Shown: in pieces, positions 1-5,938 of the stretch
How the letters are laid out: the number at the start of each line of letters is the position of its first letter
Numbering within the stretch: the first letter of the stretch is position 1
Source: an uncultured Pseudomonadota bacterium
Lineage (GTDB): Bacteria; Lernaellota; Lernaellaia; Lernaellales; Lernaellaceae
DNA length: 6,185 nt
Direction of reading: 5' to 3'
Assembly (NCBI GenBank): GCA_937967875.1
Contig: CALBTQ010000782.1
Span: 1-6,185 of the forward strand
Notes under the pieces: model-generated
What the model was told of the DNA's origin: nothing
The model's database searches: none
What the model saw: the letters and a program-made list of their open reading frames with translations, nothing else
Translations under genes and position numbers: made by a program

Positions 1-46
1 AGATCGTATTCGGTGACTGGAGTTCAGACGTGTGCTCTTCCGATCT
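1..46 (+). other. Illumina TruSeq-type adapter with index (library artefact)
   Basis: Bases 13-46 match the Illumina read-2/index adapter, starting GTGACTGGAGTTC and ending GCTCTTCCGATCT. Bases 1-4 (AGAT) match the end of the P7 flow-cell segment, and bases 5-12 (CGTATTCG) sit where an 8-base i7 index belongs. This order of P7 end, index and read-2 primer site is a library construct and not genomic DNA. Real sequence begins at about base 47. Peptides read through this stretch (for example the tail IGRAHV on the minus strand, or MTGVQTC on the plus strand) are artefacts, and so is the stop codon at 24-26 that appears to end the first gene. Confidence 0.97.
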
Positions 47-776
47 TCGGGTACAGCGCGGGCGGCAGCGACGACCAGCCGGCGAGCGCGCCGGGCAGCG
101 CGTGCAGGTACTCGCCGGCGAAGGCGCCCAGGTCGATTTTGCGCACCCAGGGCGCGAAGACCAGCAGGCTCACGCAGGCCCCGGCGAAGGCCAAGGCGGG
201 CGCGGTAAAGCGATCGCGGCCGGCGCTGACCAGACGGCTGATGGCGGGCAGCGCGGCGAGCAACAGCCAGAGGCCGACGCCGGGATCTTCCGCGATCGCC
301 ACGCCCAGGGCGACGCCGACCAACAGCGCGGTCGACTGACGCGGCTTGCGTCGGAAGAAGAGCAACGCGACGACCACCAGCAGCGAGACGAAGGGCGTCC
401 ATGCTTCGGCCCAGGGGCCGGGCAGCAGCAGCGAAACCAGCGCGACGGGAAAGGCGGCCCCCGCGCCGGCCAGCACCATGACCGTGTAGAAGATCATCGC
501 CGCCGTCGCCGCGCGCAGCACCGACCAGAAACTGCGCAACGTCGTCAGGTTGCCGCCGAGGCGCAAGATCGGATCTTCGATCATGAAACGCCCCGAACGA
601 ACGCCCAGTGCGTCGTAATCGACCGCGCCCTGGCGTTGCGCGCGCGCGCCCTCGACGATCACGCCTTCGCGGTCGATGTCCGGCCCCAGGTCATAGATGC
701 GCAACTGCATCAGCAGCGCGGCGGCGAACACGGTGATCGTCAAGAGCAATTGGGCGCTGAGCCGAATCTTCTTCAC
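47..776 (-). CDS. Polytopic membrane protein, GT39/GT-C-like glycosyltransferase N-terminal part (3' end missing)
   Basis: About 243 genuine residues are present; the rest is lost where the adapter joins, and the apparent stop lies inside the adapter. The start is GTG at 776-774, preceded by GAGGAG with a 9-base spacer. Seen: a first membrane segment at about residues 7-24, a polar, probably extracytoplasmic loop at 25-87, then several hydrophobic segments (about 89-118, 127-141, 149-161, 168-180 and 192-210). The loop after the first segment reads GPDIDREGVIVEGARAQ, followed by a short stretch and VDYDAL. This resembles the first loop of GT39-like lipid-linked sugar transferases, where an acidic DE pair precedes a G-x-x-x-x-G-A block; here an arginine separates the Asp (35) and Glu (37). 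Family placement is inference from that layout and could be wrong; an unrelated multi-spanning protein is possible. It starts 25 bases after the SRPBCC gene and is probably cotranscribed with it. Confidence 0.6.
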
Positions 777-785
777 GGGGCGCTT

Positions 786-791
786 CTCCTC
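786..791 (-). promoter_or_regulatory. Ribosome binding site for the GTG-started membrane protein
   Basis: GAGGAG on the minus strand lies 9 bases before the GTG at 776-774. It supports this rare start over internal codons and lies in the 25-base gap after the SRPBCC stop. Confidence 0.65.
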
Positions 792-801
792 GGGCGTCGG
801 A

Positions 802-1410
802 TCACCCGCCCACGCGCGTGCGCAGGGTTTTGATGATGTTGGGCAGGTCCTTTTTCGTCAGGTAATCCTCGACGGCGGCGGGCACGGCTTTGCCGGTGTC
901 CAACGTCACCGAGTAGTACACCAGGCAGCCGTCTTTGTAAGGCACGATTTTCCAGAAGCCGGTGGTCGCCTTGATGTCGTTGGGCTTGCTCTCGTCGAGC
1001 GTCCAGGTGATTTCGCCCGCGTCGGCGTTGATCGAGTGCTTGATGTGGTACTCGACGGTGATGAGCACCTTGAGTGCGAACTTGACGTTCTTTTCGGTCG
1101 CCGAGCTTTTGTAAACGGACGTCTGCTTCACGCGCGGCATCCACTGCGGATAGGTTTCGTAGGCGAGGATCGTGTTGAGGATCTTGGCCTTGTCGGCCTT
1201 GATGTAACCGATGGCCAGACCGCGACCGCGCGTCTTGCCTTCGGCGTCCTGGTACTTCTGACTTTCGAGAATGACCTCGCCGGCCTCGACTTGCGCCTGT
1301 TCGGCGGCGGTGAGGGCGCGCGCGTTGACCGGCCCGGCGTGGACGACGGTCGCGGCGACCAGGGCGGTGACGAAGGCCAGGGCGATCAGCAATGCAAACG
1401 ATTGGCGCAT
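802..1410 (-). CDS. Exported SRPBCC/START-like lipid- or ligand-binding protein
   Basis: 202 residues. Residues 1-25 form a clear Sec signal peptide: MRQ, then a hydrophobic core of about 18 residues ending in VHA, with likely cleavage after Ala25. The mature protein has an SRPBCC (START/polyketide-cyclase-like) pattern: a helix carrying AILNTILAYETYPQWMP-like spacing (here AKILNTILAYETYPQWMP), then alternating strands (VKFALKVLITVEYHI, GEITWTLDE, TGFWKIVPY, GCLVYYSVTLD), then a C-terminal helix typical of the long helix closing the cavity. The family binds hydrophobic ligands; no catalytic residues or specific ligand can be read here. Export points to the periplasm. The start ATG at 1410-1408 was chosen because it gives the signal peptide and has AAGGA 7 bases upstream; the same frame stays open further upstream only as a shadow of the neighbouring gene. 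It lies 68 bases after the CysRS homologue, with a possible promoter of its own in the gap. Confidence 0.85.
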   Translation of the reverse strand: MRQSFALLIALAFVTALVAATVVHAGPVNARALTAAEQAQVEAGEVILESQKYQDAEGKTRGRGLAIGYIKADKAKILNTILAYETYPQWMPRVKQTSVYKSSATEKNVKFALKVLITVEYHIKHSINADAGEITWTLDESKPNDIKATTGFWKIVPYKDGCLVYYSVTLDTGKAVPAAVEDYLTKKDLPNIIKTLRTRVGG

Positions 1411-1442
1411 GTCGGCATCCTTTCGTTGGGGGTATGCGGTGG

Positions 1443-1471
1443 ATTGTAGCGAAAAGCGGGGCAAAGCCCAA
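1443..1471 (-). promoter_or_regulatory. Possible sigma-70-type promoter before the SRPBCC gene
   Basis: On the minus strand TTGGGC (1471-1466) and TACAAT (1448-1443) are separated by exactly 17 bases. The -10 matches the consensus at five of six positions and the -35 at three of six. A transcript would start near 1436, giving a leader of about 25 bases before the ATG at 1410. This is the largest gap in the window (68 bases), so a secondary promoter is plausible. The -35 match is weak, and such matches occur by chance. Confidence 0.35.
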
Positions 1472-1478
1472 GGGGCGA

Positions 1479-2888
1479 TCAATCGCGCTCGACGGTGGCG
1501 ATGCGCGGGCCGTGCGCGGTGTCGATGATCTGCAAGCCGCGCTGCGCCAACTGGTCGCGGATGGCGTCGGCGGCGGCGTAATCGCCGGCGGCGCGTGCCT
1601 TCTCGCGTTTTTTCAGCAGGCGTTCGATCTCGCGGTCGATGGTGTCTTCGGCGAAGCTCAGCACGTTGAGCACGGCGTCGGCGCGGTAGAAGGTCGCCAG
1701 GATGTCGCGGGCGTCGGCCGGCGACAACGGAAAATCGATGGTCAACTGGTTGACCTTGCGCATCAGATCGAAGAGCACGGCCATCGCGGCGGAAATGTTG
1801 ATATCGTCGGCCAGCGCGGCAAAGAAATCCGCTTCGGCCCGGCGGGCCAAAGGCAGCAACTCGGGATGGCGCTGGTCGCCGCGCACGTGCTTGAGGCGGC
1901 GCATGAACAGGTCGAGGCGGTGCAGCGATTTTTTGGCCGTCTCGAGATTTTCCTCGCTGTAATGCAGCGGATGGCGGTAGTTGGTGGTGATGATCCAATA
2001 GCGCAGCGCGCGGCCCTCGTAGCCGGCGTCCAGCAGTTCGCGCACGGTTTTGGCGTTGCCCGCGACGCGGTTCATTTTCTTGCCGCCCGCGTAGACCAGC
2101 TCGCTGTGCACCCAGGTGTGCGCGGGCGGCTCGCCGGTGAGCGCGCCGATCTGCGCGATTTCGTTTTCGTGATGCGGGAAGGCCAGGTCCTTGCCCGAAA
2201 TGTGCAGGTCGAATTTCAAGCCCAGGTAGTGGGTGGACATCGCCGCGCATTGCACGTGCCAGCCGGGGCGCACGTGGCCCCACTCGGACTTCACGCCGAT
2301 GCCGCGCCGGATTTCGGCGAGGTCGCAGCGCTTGAACATGACGAAATCGCGCGGATCGTTTTTCTCGTAATCGTCCAGGTCGACGGTCGCGCCGAAGCGG
2401 ATTTTGCGCGTGTCCACGCCCGAAAGCCGACCGTAGTCCTTGGCCTTGCCGACGTTGAAGTAGACGCTGCGCAGCATTTCGTAGCAGTAGCCGGCGTCGA
2501 TGAGCTTGCGCGTGAGGGCGAGCATCTGCTCAATGTGGTCGCTGGTGCGCGGCGTGTGGTCGGCGCTCAGACAGCCCAGCGCGGCCATGTCGGCGAAAAA
2601 TTCGCGCTCGAAGCGTTGGGTAAGATCCTTGATGTCCTCGCCGGCGTCGGCGCTGGCGTTGATGGTTTTGTCGTCGAGGTCGGTGACGTTCATCACGTGC
2701 GTGACCGTATAGCCGTTGGCGATGAGCACACGCTTGATCAGGTCGTTGACGACGATGCGCCGGGCCAGGCCGAGGTCGGCCAGCGCGTGGACGGTCGGAC
2801 CGTCGGTGTACATGCGCACGCGGCCTTCCTCCAGCGGGCGGAAAGTCGCCTTGCGTTTGGTCAGCACGTTGCGCAGCTTCACCGACAT
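1479..2888 (-). CDS. Cysteinyl-tRNA synthetase homologue lacking HIGH and KMSKS
   Basis: 469 residues, close to the roughly 460 of canonical CysRS, and collinear with it. Conserved blocks seen: NVTDLDDK at 67-74, RPGWHVQCAAM at 207-217, FPHHENEIAQ at 237-246, LHYSEENL at 308-315, and a C-terminal helical part with KARAAGDYAAADAIRDQL. Cys214, His239 and Glu243 align with three zinc ligands of E. coli CysRS. The fourth, the Cys of the MYVCGITV block, is Asp29 here (MYTDGPTV). The HIGH signature is DLGL at 38-41, so both ATP-binding histidines are gone. KMSKS is KMNRV at 271-275. The usual KIIK block is KTIN at 74-77, and the usual GTxWR C-terminus is GPRIATV. Normal ATP-dependent cysteine activation is therefore doubtful. 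The frame is intact and other blocks are well kept, which argues for a selected, repurposed paralogue. It differs from the mycothiol enzyme MshC, which retains both motifs. The start ATG lies one base after the cysteine synthase stop, with GGAGG 6 bases upstream. A true cysS is expected elsewhere in the genome. Confidence 0.9.
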   Translation of the reverse strand: MSVKLRNVLTKRKATFRPLEEGRVRMYTDGPTVHALADLGLARRIVVNDLIKRVLIANGYTVTHVMNVTDLDDKTINASADAGEDIKDLTQRFEREFFADMAALGCLSADHTPRTSDHIEQMLALTRKLIDAGYCYEMLRSVYFNVGKAKDYGRLSGVDTRKIRFGATVDLDDYEKNDPRDFVMFKRCDLAEIRRGIGVKSEWGHVRPGWHVQCAAMSTHYLGLKFDLHISGKDLAFPHHENEIAQIGALTGEPPAHTWVHSELVYAGGKKMNRVAGNAKTVRELLDAGYEGRALRYWIITTNYRHPLHYSEENLETAKKSLHRLDLFMRRLKHVRGDQRHPELLPLARRAEADFFAALADDINISAAMAVLFDLMRKVNQLTIDFPLSPADARDILATFYRADAVLNVLSFAEDTIDREIERLLKKREKARAAGDYAAADAIRDQLAQRGLQIIDTAHGPRIATVERD

Positions 2889-2889
2889 T

Positions 2890-3807
2890 TTACGCCTCCG
2901 TCACGGTGAACAGATCGGTCGACAGATACCGCTCGCCGCCGTCGGGCAGAATGACTGCCAATACGCCCTCGTCGAGTTCCTTCGCCGTTTCCAGCGCCGC
3001 CCACATCGCCGCGCCGCTGGACATGCCGCACATCAGCCCTTCCTCGCGTGCGAGCCGGCGCGTGGTGGAGTAAGCCTGTTCGTCGTTGACGGTCACGCGG
3101 CGGTCGATCGTCTTTTTGTCCCAGATGCCCGGCACGTAGGATTCCTTGAGGCTCTTGAGGCCCTGGATGCGATGGCCGATGCACGGCTCGACGGCGACGA
3201 CCTGGATGTCGGGGTTTTGATCCTTGAAGAAGCGACCGCAGCCGACGACGGTGCCGGTGGTGCCGATGGCCGAGAAAAAGTGCGTGAGGCGACCGGCGGT
3301 CTGCTCCCAGATTTCCGGTGCGGTGCTCGTGTAATGCGCCAGCGGATTGGCGCGGTTGTTGTACTGGTCGAGCAGCACGTAGCGCTTTTCGACGTCGGCG
3401 CGCTCCATCTCGTAGACCTTTTCGATGGAGCCGTCGGTGCCCAGTTCGGCCGGGGTGAGCATGAACTGCGCGCCGTAAGCGGCGAGGATCTTACGCCGTT
3501 CGCGGCTGACGTTCTCGCTCATCGCCAGCAGGCAGCGGTAGCCCTTGATCGCGCAGATCATCGCCACGCCGATGCCGGTGTTGCCGCTGGTCGGCTCGAT
3601 GACGATCTTGCCGGGCACGAGCTCGCCGCTTTTTTCCGCGGCCTCGACCATCGCCAGCGCGGGGCGCGCCTTGATCGAACCGCCGGGGTTGTAGCCCTCG
3701 AGCTTGGCGAGAATCGTCACGCGCGGATTGGGGTTGAGGCGGCGGATTTTCACCAACGGCGTGTTGCCGATCAATTCGAGCAGATTGTGCGGTCGCAGCT
3801 CGCCCAC
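2890..3807 (-). CDS. PLP-dependent cysteine synthase (CysK/CysM family)
   Basis: 305 residues, typical for the family, fold-type II PLP enzyme. Family members make cysteine from O-acetylserine (or O-phosphoserine) and sulfide or thiosulfate; the substrates here cannot be read from sequence. Seen in order: LIGNTPLV at 12-19; NPGGSIKARPAL at 40-51, with Lys46 the expected Schiff-base lysine; PTSGNTGIG at 72-80, the substrate and PLP-hydroxyl loop; GTTGTVVG at 182-189, the phosphate cup; GMSSGAA around 261-267, whose serine contacts the pyridine nitrogen; and PDGGERYLST near the end. The usual KDR after the PLP lysine is KAR here, a small departure. There is no C-terminal CBS domain pair, so it is not a full cystathionine beta-synthase. 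The start is GTG at 3807-3805; an in-frame TAA lies twelve codons upstream with no other start between, and GAGG precedes it by 5 bases. It follows the hydrolase gene by 62 bases and is coupled to the CysRS homologue. CysK, CysM or a related ligase remain possible. Confidence 0.92.
   Translation of the reverse strand: MGELRPHNLLELIGNTPLVKIRRLNPNPRVTILAKLEGYNPGGSIKARPALAMVEAAEKSGELVPGKIVIEPTSGNTGIGVAMICAIKGYRCLLAMSENVSRERRKILAAYGAQFMLTPAELGTDGSIEKVYEMERADVEKRYVLLDQYNNRANPLAHYTSTAPEIWEQTAGRLTHFFSAIGTTGTVVGCGRFFKDQNPDIQVVAVEPCIGHRIQGLKSLKESYVPGIWDKKTIDRRVTVNDEQAYSTTRRLAREEGLMCGMSSGAAMWAALETAKELDEGVLAVILPDGGERYLSTDLFTVTEA
2895..2899 (-). promoter_or_regulatory. Ribosome binding site of the CysRS homologue, inside the cysteine synthase gene
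   Basis: GGAGG sits in the last codons of the cysteine synthase gene, 6 bases before the ATG at 2888-2886. With the junction TAA-A-ATG this is a classic arrangement for translational coupling of the two genes. Confidence 0.75.
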
Positions 3808-3812
3808 GTTCG

Positions 3813-3816
3813 CCTC
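3813..3816 (-). promoter_or_regulatory. Ribosome binding site for the GTG-started cysteine synthase
   Basis: GAGG lies 5 bases before the GTG at 3807-3805. It is the only Shine-Dalgarno-like match between the upstream in-frame stop and the gene. Confidence 0.6.
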
Positions 3817-3817
3817 G

Positions 3818-3831
3818 CGATTAAGGAATCG
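3818..3831 (-). repeat. Short inverted repeat before the cysteine synthase start
   Basis: CGATT and AATCG form perfect 5-base arms around a 4-base centre, in the 62-base gap between the hydrolase and cysteine synthase genes, just upstream of the ribosome binding site. It could be a small operator or hairpin. The arms are short and AT-containing, so chance is a real possibility, and there is no U-tract to make it a terminator. Confidence 0.25.
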
Positions 3832-3869
3832 GTTAGTGAATTAGCAGCAATCGCGCGCGGATGCAAGGA

Positions 3870-4946
3870 TCAAGCGGGGTCGTTGTCCGCCAGCCAGTCG
3901 CCGATGGTCGGAAACACCTCTTCGGGCGCCTTGCGGCCGACGATGAAATCGCCGTGGCCGTAGTCGTCGGCGTCGCCGTTGGCCTTGGAGAACAACCGAT
4001 ATCGTTTCTTCTCGCCGGCCACGATGTCGGGCACCTGTTCGATGACGCGCGGCGGGCACCAAAAGTCGTCGGCCCCGGCCAGACAGTACAGCGGCACGGT
4101 GATTTCGTTCAGGCGTTTCTGGTAGCTGTTTTCCGCCGGCGCGCCCCAGTCGCCGAACTCGACCCACGCGCCGAACTCCAGCAGCAGCTTGCGCGGAATG
4201 GGCGCGATCAGGTTGGCCCCGGCGCGAGCGATGACCGGCCCTTCGACGTTGCGCGGATTGACCTCGGTGCGCGCGATGGCCGGGAAGAAATAGGCGAGCG
4301 GTGCAATGATGCGCATAAAGACGTTGTTGTGCAGCACGGGAAACCAGTTGAGCAGCCACCGATAACGCAAATGGGTTTTGAACTGCGTCATCTTGTCGAA
4401 CATGGCCGGCCCGGCGATGGAGGTCATGGACTGCACGCGTTTGGCCAGCGGCCCCTCGGCGACGGCGTAGCCGATCATGCCGCCCATCGAGTGGCCGATG
4501 AAATGCACCTTGTTCTGCTTGGTGAGCTCTTTGACCTTGGCGAAGACCGCCGGCATATCGCGCTGGACGTAATCCTCGAAGCCGATATGCCAGCGATCGC
4601 GCCGGTGCCAGGTGGTGATCATGCTGTCGCCGGCGCCGCGCAGGTCGGGCAGGAAGCAATCGTAGCCCAACCCGGCTAGGTAGAGGCCGAGGCTGTAGCG
4701 GTCTTCCAGATCGTGGTTGCGGTGGTTGGCGGCCAGACCGTGCTGTAGGATGACCGGGATCTTCTTCGCCTTGCCGTTGCGCGGTCGCAGACGATGCACG
4801 GCGATGTCCCAGCCGTCGTCGGTTTTGGCGTAATGAATTTCATCGGCCCGACGATGGTCGACCAGCCAGATCGTCGCCAGTACGTACAAGCCGGCCACGC
4901 CGATGACGGCGAGCCAGAACAGCCACACCACAATCGTCCAGAGCAT
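3870..4946 (-). CDS. Membrane-anchored alpha/beta hydrolase
   Basis: 358 residues. Residues 2-29 form one strongly hydrophobic, tryptophan-rich segment without a clear cleavage site, so probably a membrane anchor. The alpha/beta hydrolase core follows: LQHGLAANH at 67-75 (oxyanion-hole HG), DLRGAGDS at 101-108, the nucleophile elbow GHSMGG at 151-156 with Ser153, AGADDFW at 290-296 giving Asp293 or 294 as the acid, and YGHGDFIVG at 329-337 with His331 as the base. A complete Ser-Asp-His triad is thus visible. The GH-x-D tail and the insert of about 100 residues after the elbow recall lipase- and PHA-synthase-related hydrolases, but the nucleophile is Ser, not the Cys of PHA synthases. Esterase or lipase activity is likely; the substrate is unknown. 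The start ATG at 4946-4944 is the furthest possible, since an in-frame TAA lies two codons upstream; the ribosome site is weak (GGATGG about 8 bases away). It begins 32 bases after the ilvE stop. Confidence 0.88.
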   Translation of the reverse strand: MLWTIVVWLFWLAVIGVAGLYVLATIWLVDHRRADEIHYAKTDDGWDIAVHRLRPRNGKAKKIPVILQHGLAANHRNHDLEDRYSLGLYLAGLGYDCFLPDLRGAGDSMITTWHRRDRWHIGFEDYVQRDMPAVFAKVKELTKQNKVHFIGHSMGGMIGYAVAEGPLAKRVQSMTSIAGPAMFDKMTQFKTHLRYRWLLNWFPVLHNNVFMRIIAPLAYFFPAIARTEVNPRNVEGPVIARAGANLIAPIPRKLLLEFGAWVEFGDWGAPAENSYQKRLNEITVPLYCLAGADDFWCPPRVIEQVPDIVAGEKKRYRLFSKANGDADDYGHGDFIVGRKAPEEVFPTIGDWLADNDPA

Positions 4947-4978
4947 TGCTTAACCCATCCGTGTAAAAATTCGATTGT

Positions 4979-5914
4979 TCAGATGAAGGTCAACCAGCCG
5001 TACTTGTCTTCCTTCTTGCCGTCGATGATCGCGAAGAACTCTTCCTGCAGCCGCTTGGTCACCGGACCGCACTTGCCCGCGCCGACCTGGATTTTGTCGA
5101 TGAAGGCGATGGGGGTGACTTCGGCGGCGGTGCCGGTGAAGAACACTTCGTCGGCGATGTAGAGCATCTCGCGCGGGACGATGCCTTCGGTGACCTCGAA
5201 GCCGCAGTCGCGGGCGAGGGCGATGACCGAGTTGCGCGTGATGCCCGGCAGCACTGAGTTGCCCAACGGCGGGGTGAGCAGCCGATTGCCGAACACGAGG
5301 AAGATATTTTCGCCCGAGCCTTCGCTGACGAAGCCGTTGGTGTCCAGGGCGATGCCTTCGCTGTAGCCGTTGAGGACCGCTTCCATCTTGATGAGCTGGC
5401 CGTTGGCGTAGTTCGCGCCGCACTTGGCCAGCGCGGGCATGACGTTGGGCGCCAGGCGGTTCCAGGAGGAGACGTGGACTTTCACGCCTTCGTCGAGGGC
5501 GCTTTCGCCCAGGTAGCTGCCCCAGATCCAGCAGCAGATGGCGATTTCGATGGAGTTGTTGAGCGGATTGACGCCGAACATGCCGGTGCCGCGATAGACG
5601 ATCGGCCGGATGTAGCATTCCTGGAATTTATTGATGCGCACCGTTTCGATCATCGCGTCCATCATCTGCTGCACGGTCATCTCGGGCGGCACCATGCGGT
5701 ACATCTTGGCCGAATTGTACAAACGTTCCGCGTGTTCCTTGAGGCGGAAGATCGCCGGACCCTGGGGCGTTTTGTAGCACCGGATGCCCTCGAAGACGCT
5801 GGATCCGTAATGCAACGCGTGGGTCATGACGTGCACGGTTGCGTCTTTCCAATCGACGAATTCGCCGTTGAGAAATACTTTGGTGTCGCCGGGTACGTCT
5901 CTGAAATGGGTCAT
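4979..5914 (-). CDS. ilvE: Branched-chain amino acid aminotransferase
   Basis: 311 residues, class IV (fold type I'V, D-amino-acid-transaminase-like fold) PLP enzyme, collinear with E. coli IlvE and closely similar to it throughout. It interconverts leucine, isoleucine and valine with their 2-oxo acids using glutamate/2-oxoglutarate, in the cytoplasm. Seen, numbered from the chosen ATG: VHVMTHALHYGSSVFEGIR at 27-45; SSWNRLAPN followed by ALAKCGANY, in which Lys164 is the PLP lysine; EGIALDTNGFVSEGSGENIF with EGSGEN at 198-203; LPGITR at 222-227; ADEVFFTGTAAEVTP with GTAAE at 261-265; and CGPVTKRLQEEFF near the end. The start is ATG at 5914-5912 because GGAGG lies 6 bases before it. A TTG two codons earlier (5920) also gives an open frame but would abut the Shine-Dalgarno directly, so it is rejected. 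The gene begins 24 bases after the stop of the cysteine-rich gene. Confidence 0.95.
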   Translation of the reverse strand: MTHFRDVPGDTKVFLNGEFVDWKDATVHVMTHALHYGSSVFEGIRCYKTPQGPAIFRLKEHAERLYNSAKMYRMVPPEMTVQQMMDAMIETVRINKFQECYIRPIVYRGTGMFGVNPLNNSIEIAICCWIWGSYLGESALDEGVKVHVSSWNRLAPNVMPALAKCGANYANGQLIKMEAVLNGYSEGIALDTNGFVSEGSGENIFLVFGNRLLTPPLGNSVLPGITRNSVIALARDCGFEVTEGIVPREMLYIADEVFFTGTAAEVTPIAFIDKIQVGAGKCGPVTKRLQEEFFAIIDGKKEDKYGWLTFI

Positions 5915-5920
5915 GATCAA

Positions 5921-5925
5921 CCTCC
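5921..5925 (-). promoter_or_regulatory. Ribosome binding site that fixes the ilvE start
   Basis: GGAGG with a 6-base spacer to the ATG at 5914-5912. It touches the TTG at 5920-5918 with no spacer, so it supports the ATG as start and a 311-residue protein. Confidence 0.8.
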
Positions 5926-5938
5926 AACCATTGATTAT

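Noticed and set aside
30..833. A plus-strand open frame starting MCSSDL
   Set aside because: Its start and first residues are translated adapter, and the rest is a Gln/Arg-rich shadow of the membrane protein gene.
1449..1471. GGGC-TTT-GCCC hairpin after the CysRS homologue as a terminator
   Set aside because: The stem is only four base pairs and no U-run follows directly, so it is too weak to call; the same bases fit a promoter candidate slightly better.
1479..2888. Calling the CysRS homologue a pseudogene or the mycothiol enzyme MshC
   Set aside because: The frame is intact with conserved blocks throughout, unlike a pseudogene, and MshC keeps HIGH-like and KMSKS motifs, which are lost here.
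1392..2909. A 505-codon open frame on the plus strand opposite the CysRS homologue
   Set aside because: It mirrors a real gene with conserved blocks on the other strand. Its product is an Ala/Val/Gly/His-rich sequence with no recognisable motif, as expected of antisense frames in GC-rich DNA.
3808..3869. A promoter in the gap before the cysteine synthase
   Set aside because: The TTG-containing and AT-rich elements present do not pair at an acceptable spacing with a good -10 match.
2716..3963. A 415-codon open frame on the plus strand opposite the cysteine synthase
   Set aside because: It is antisense to a gene with every cysteine synthase motif, has low-complexity Asp/Ala/Arg-rich composition and no ribosome site that stands out.
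5918..5920. TTG as the ilvE start, giving 313 residues
   Set aside because: The GGAGG would touch the TTG with no spacer; the ATG two codons later has the right 6-base spacing.
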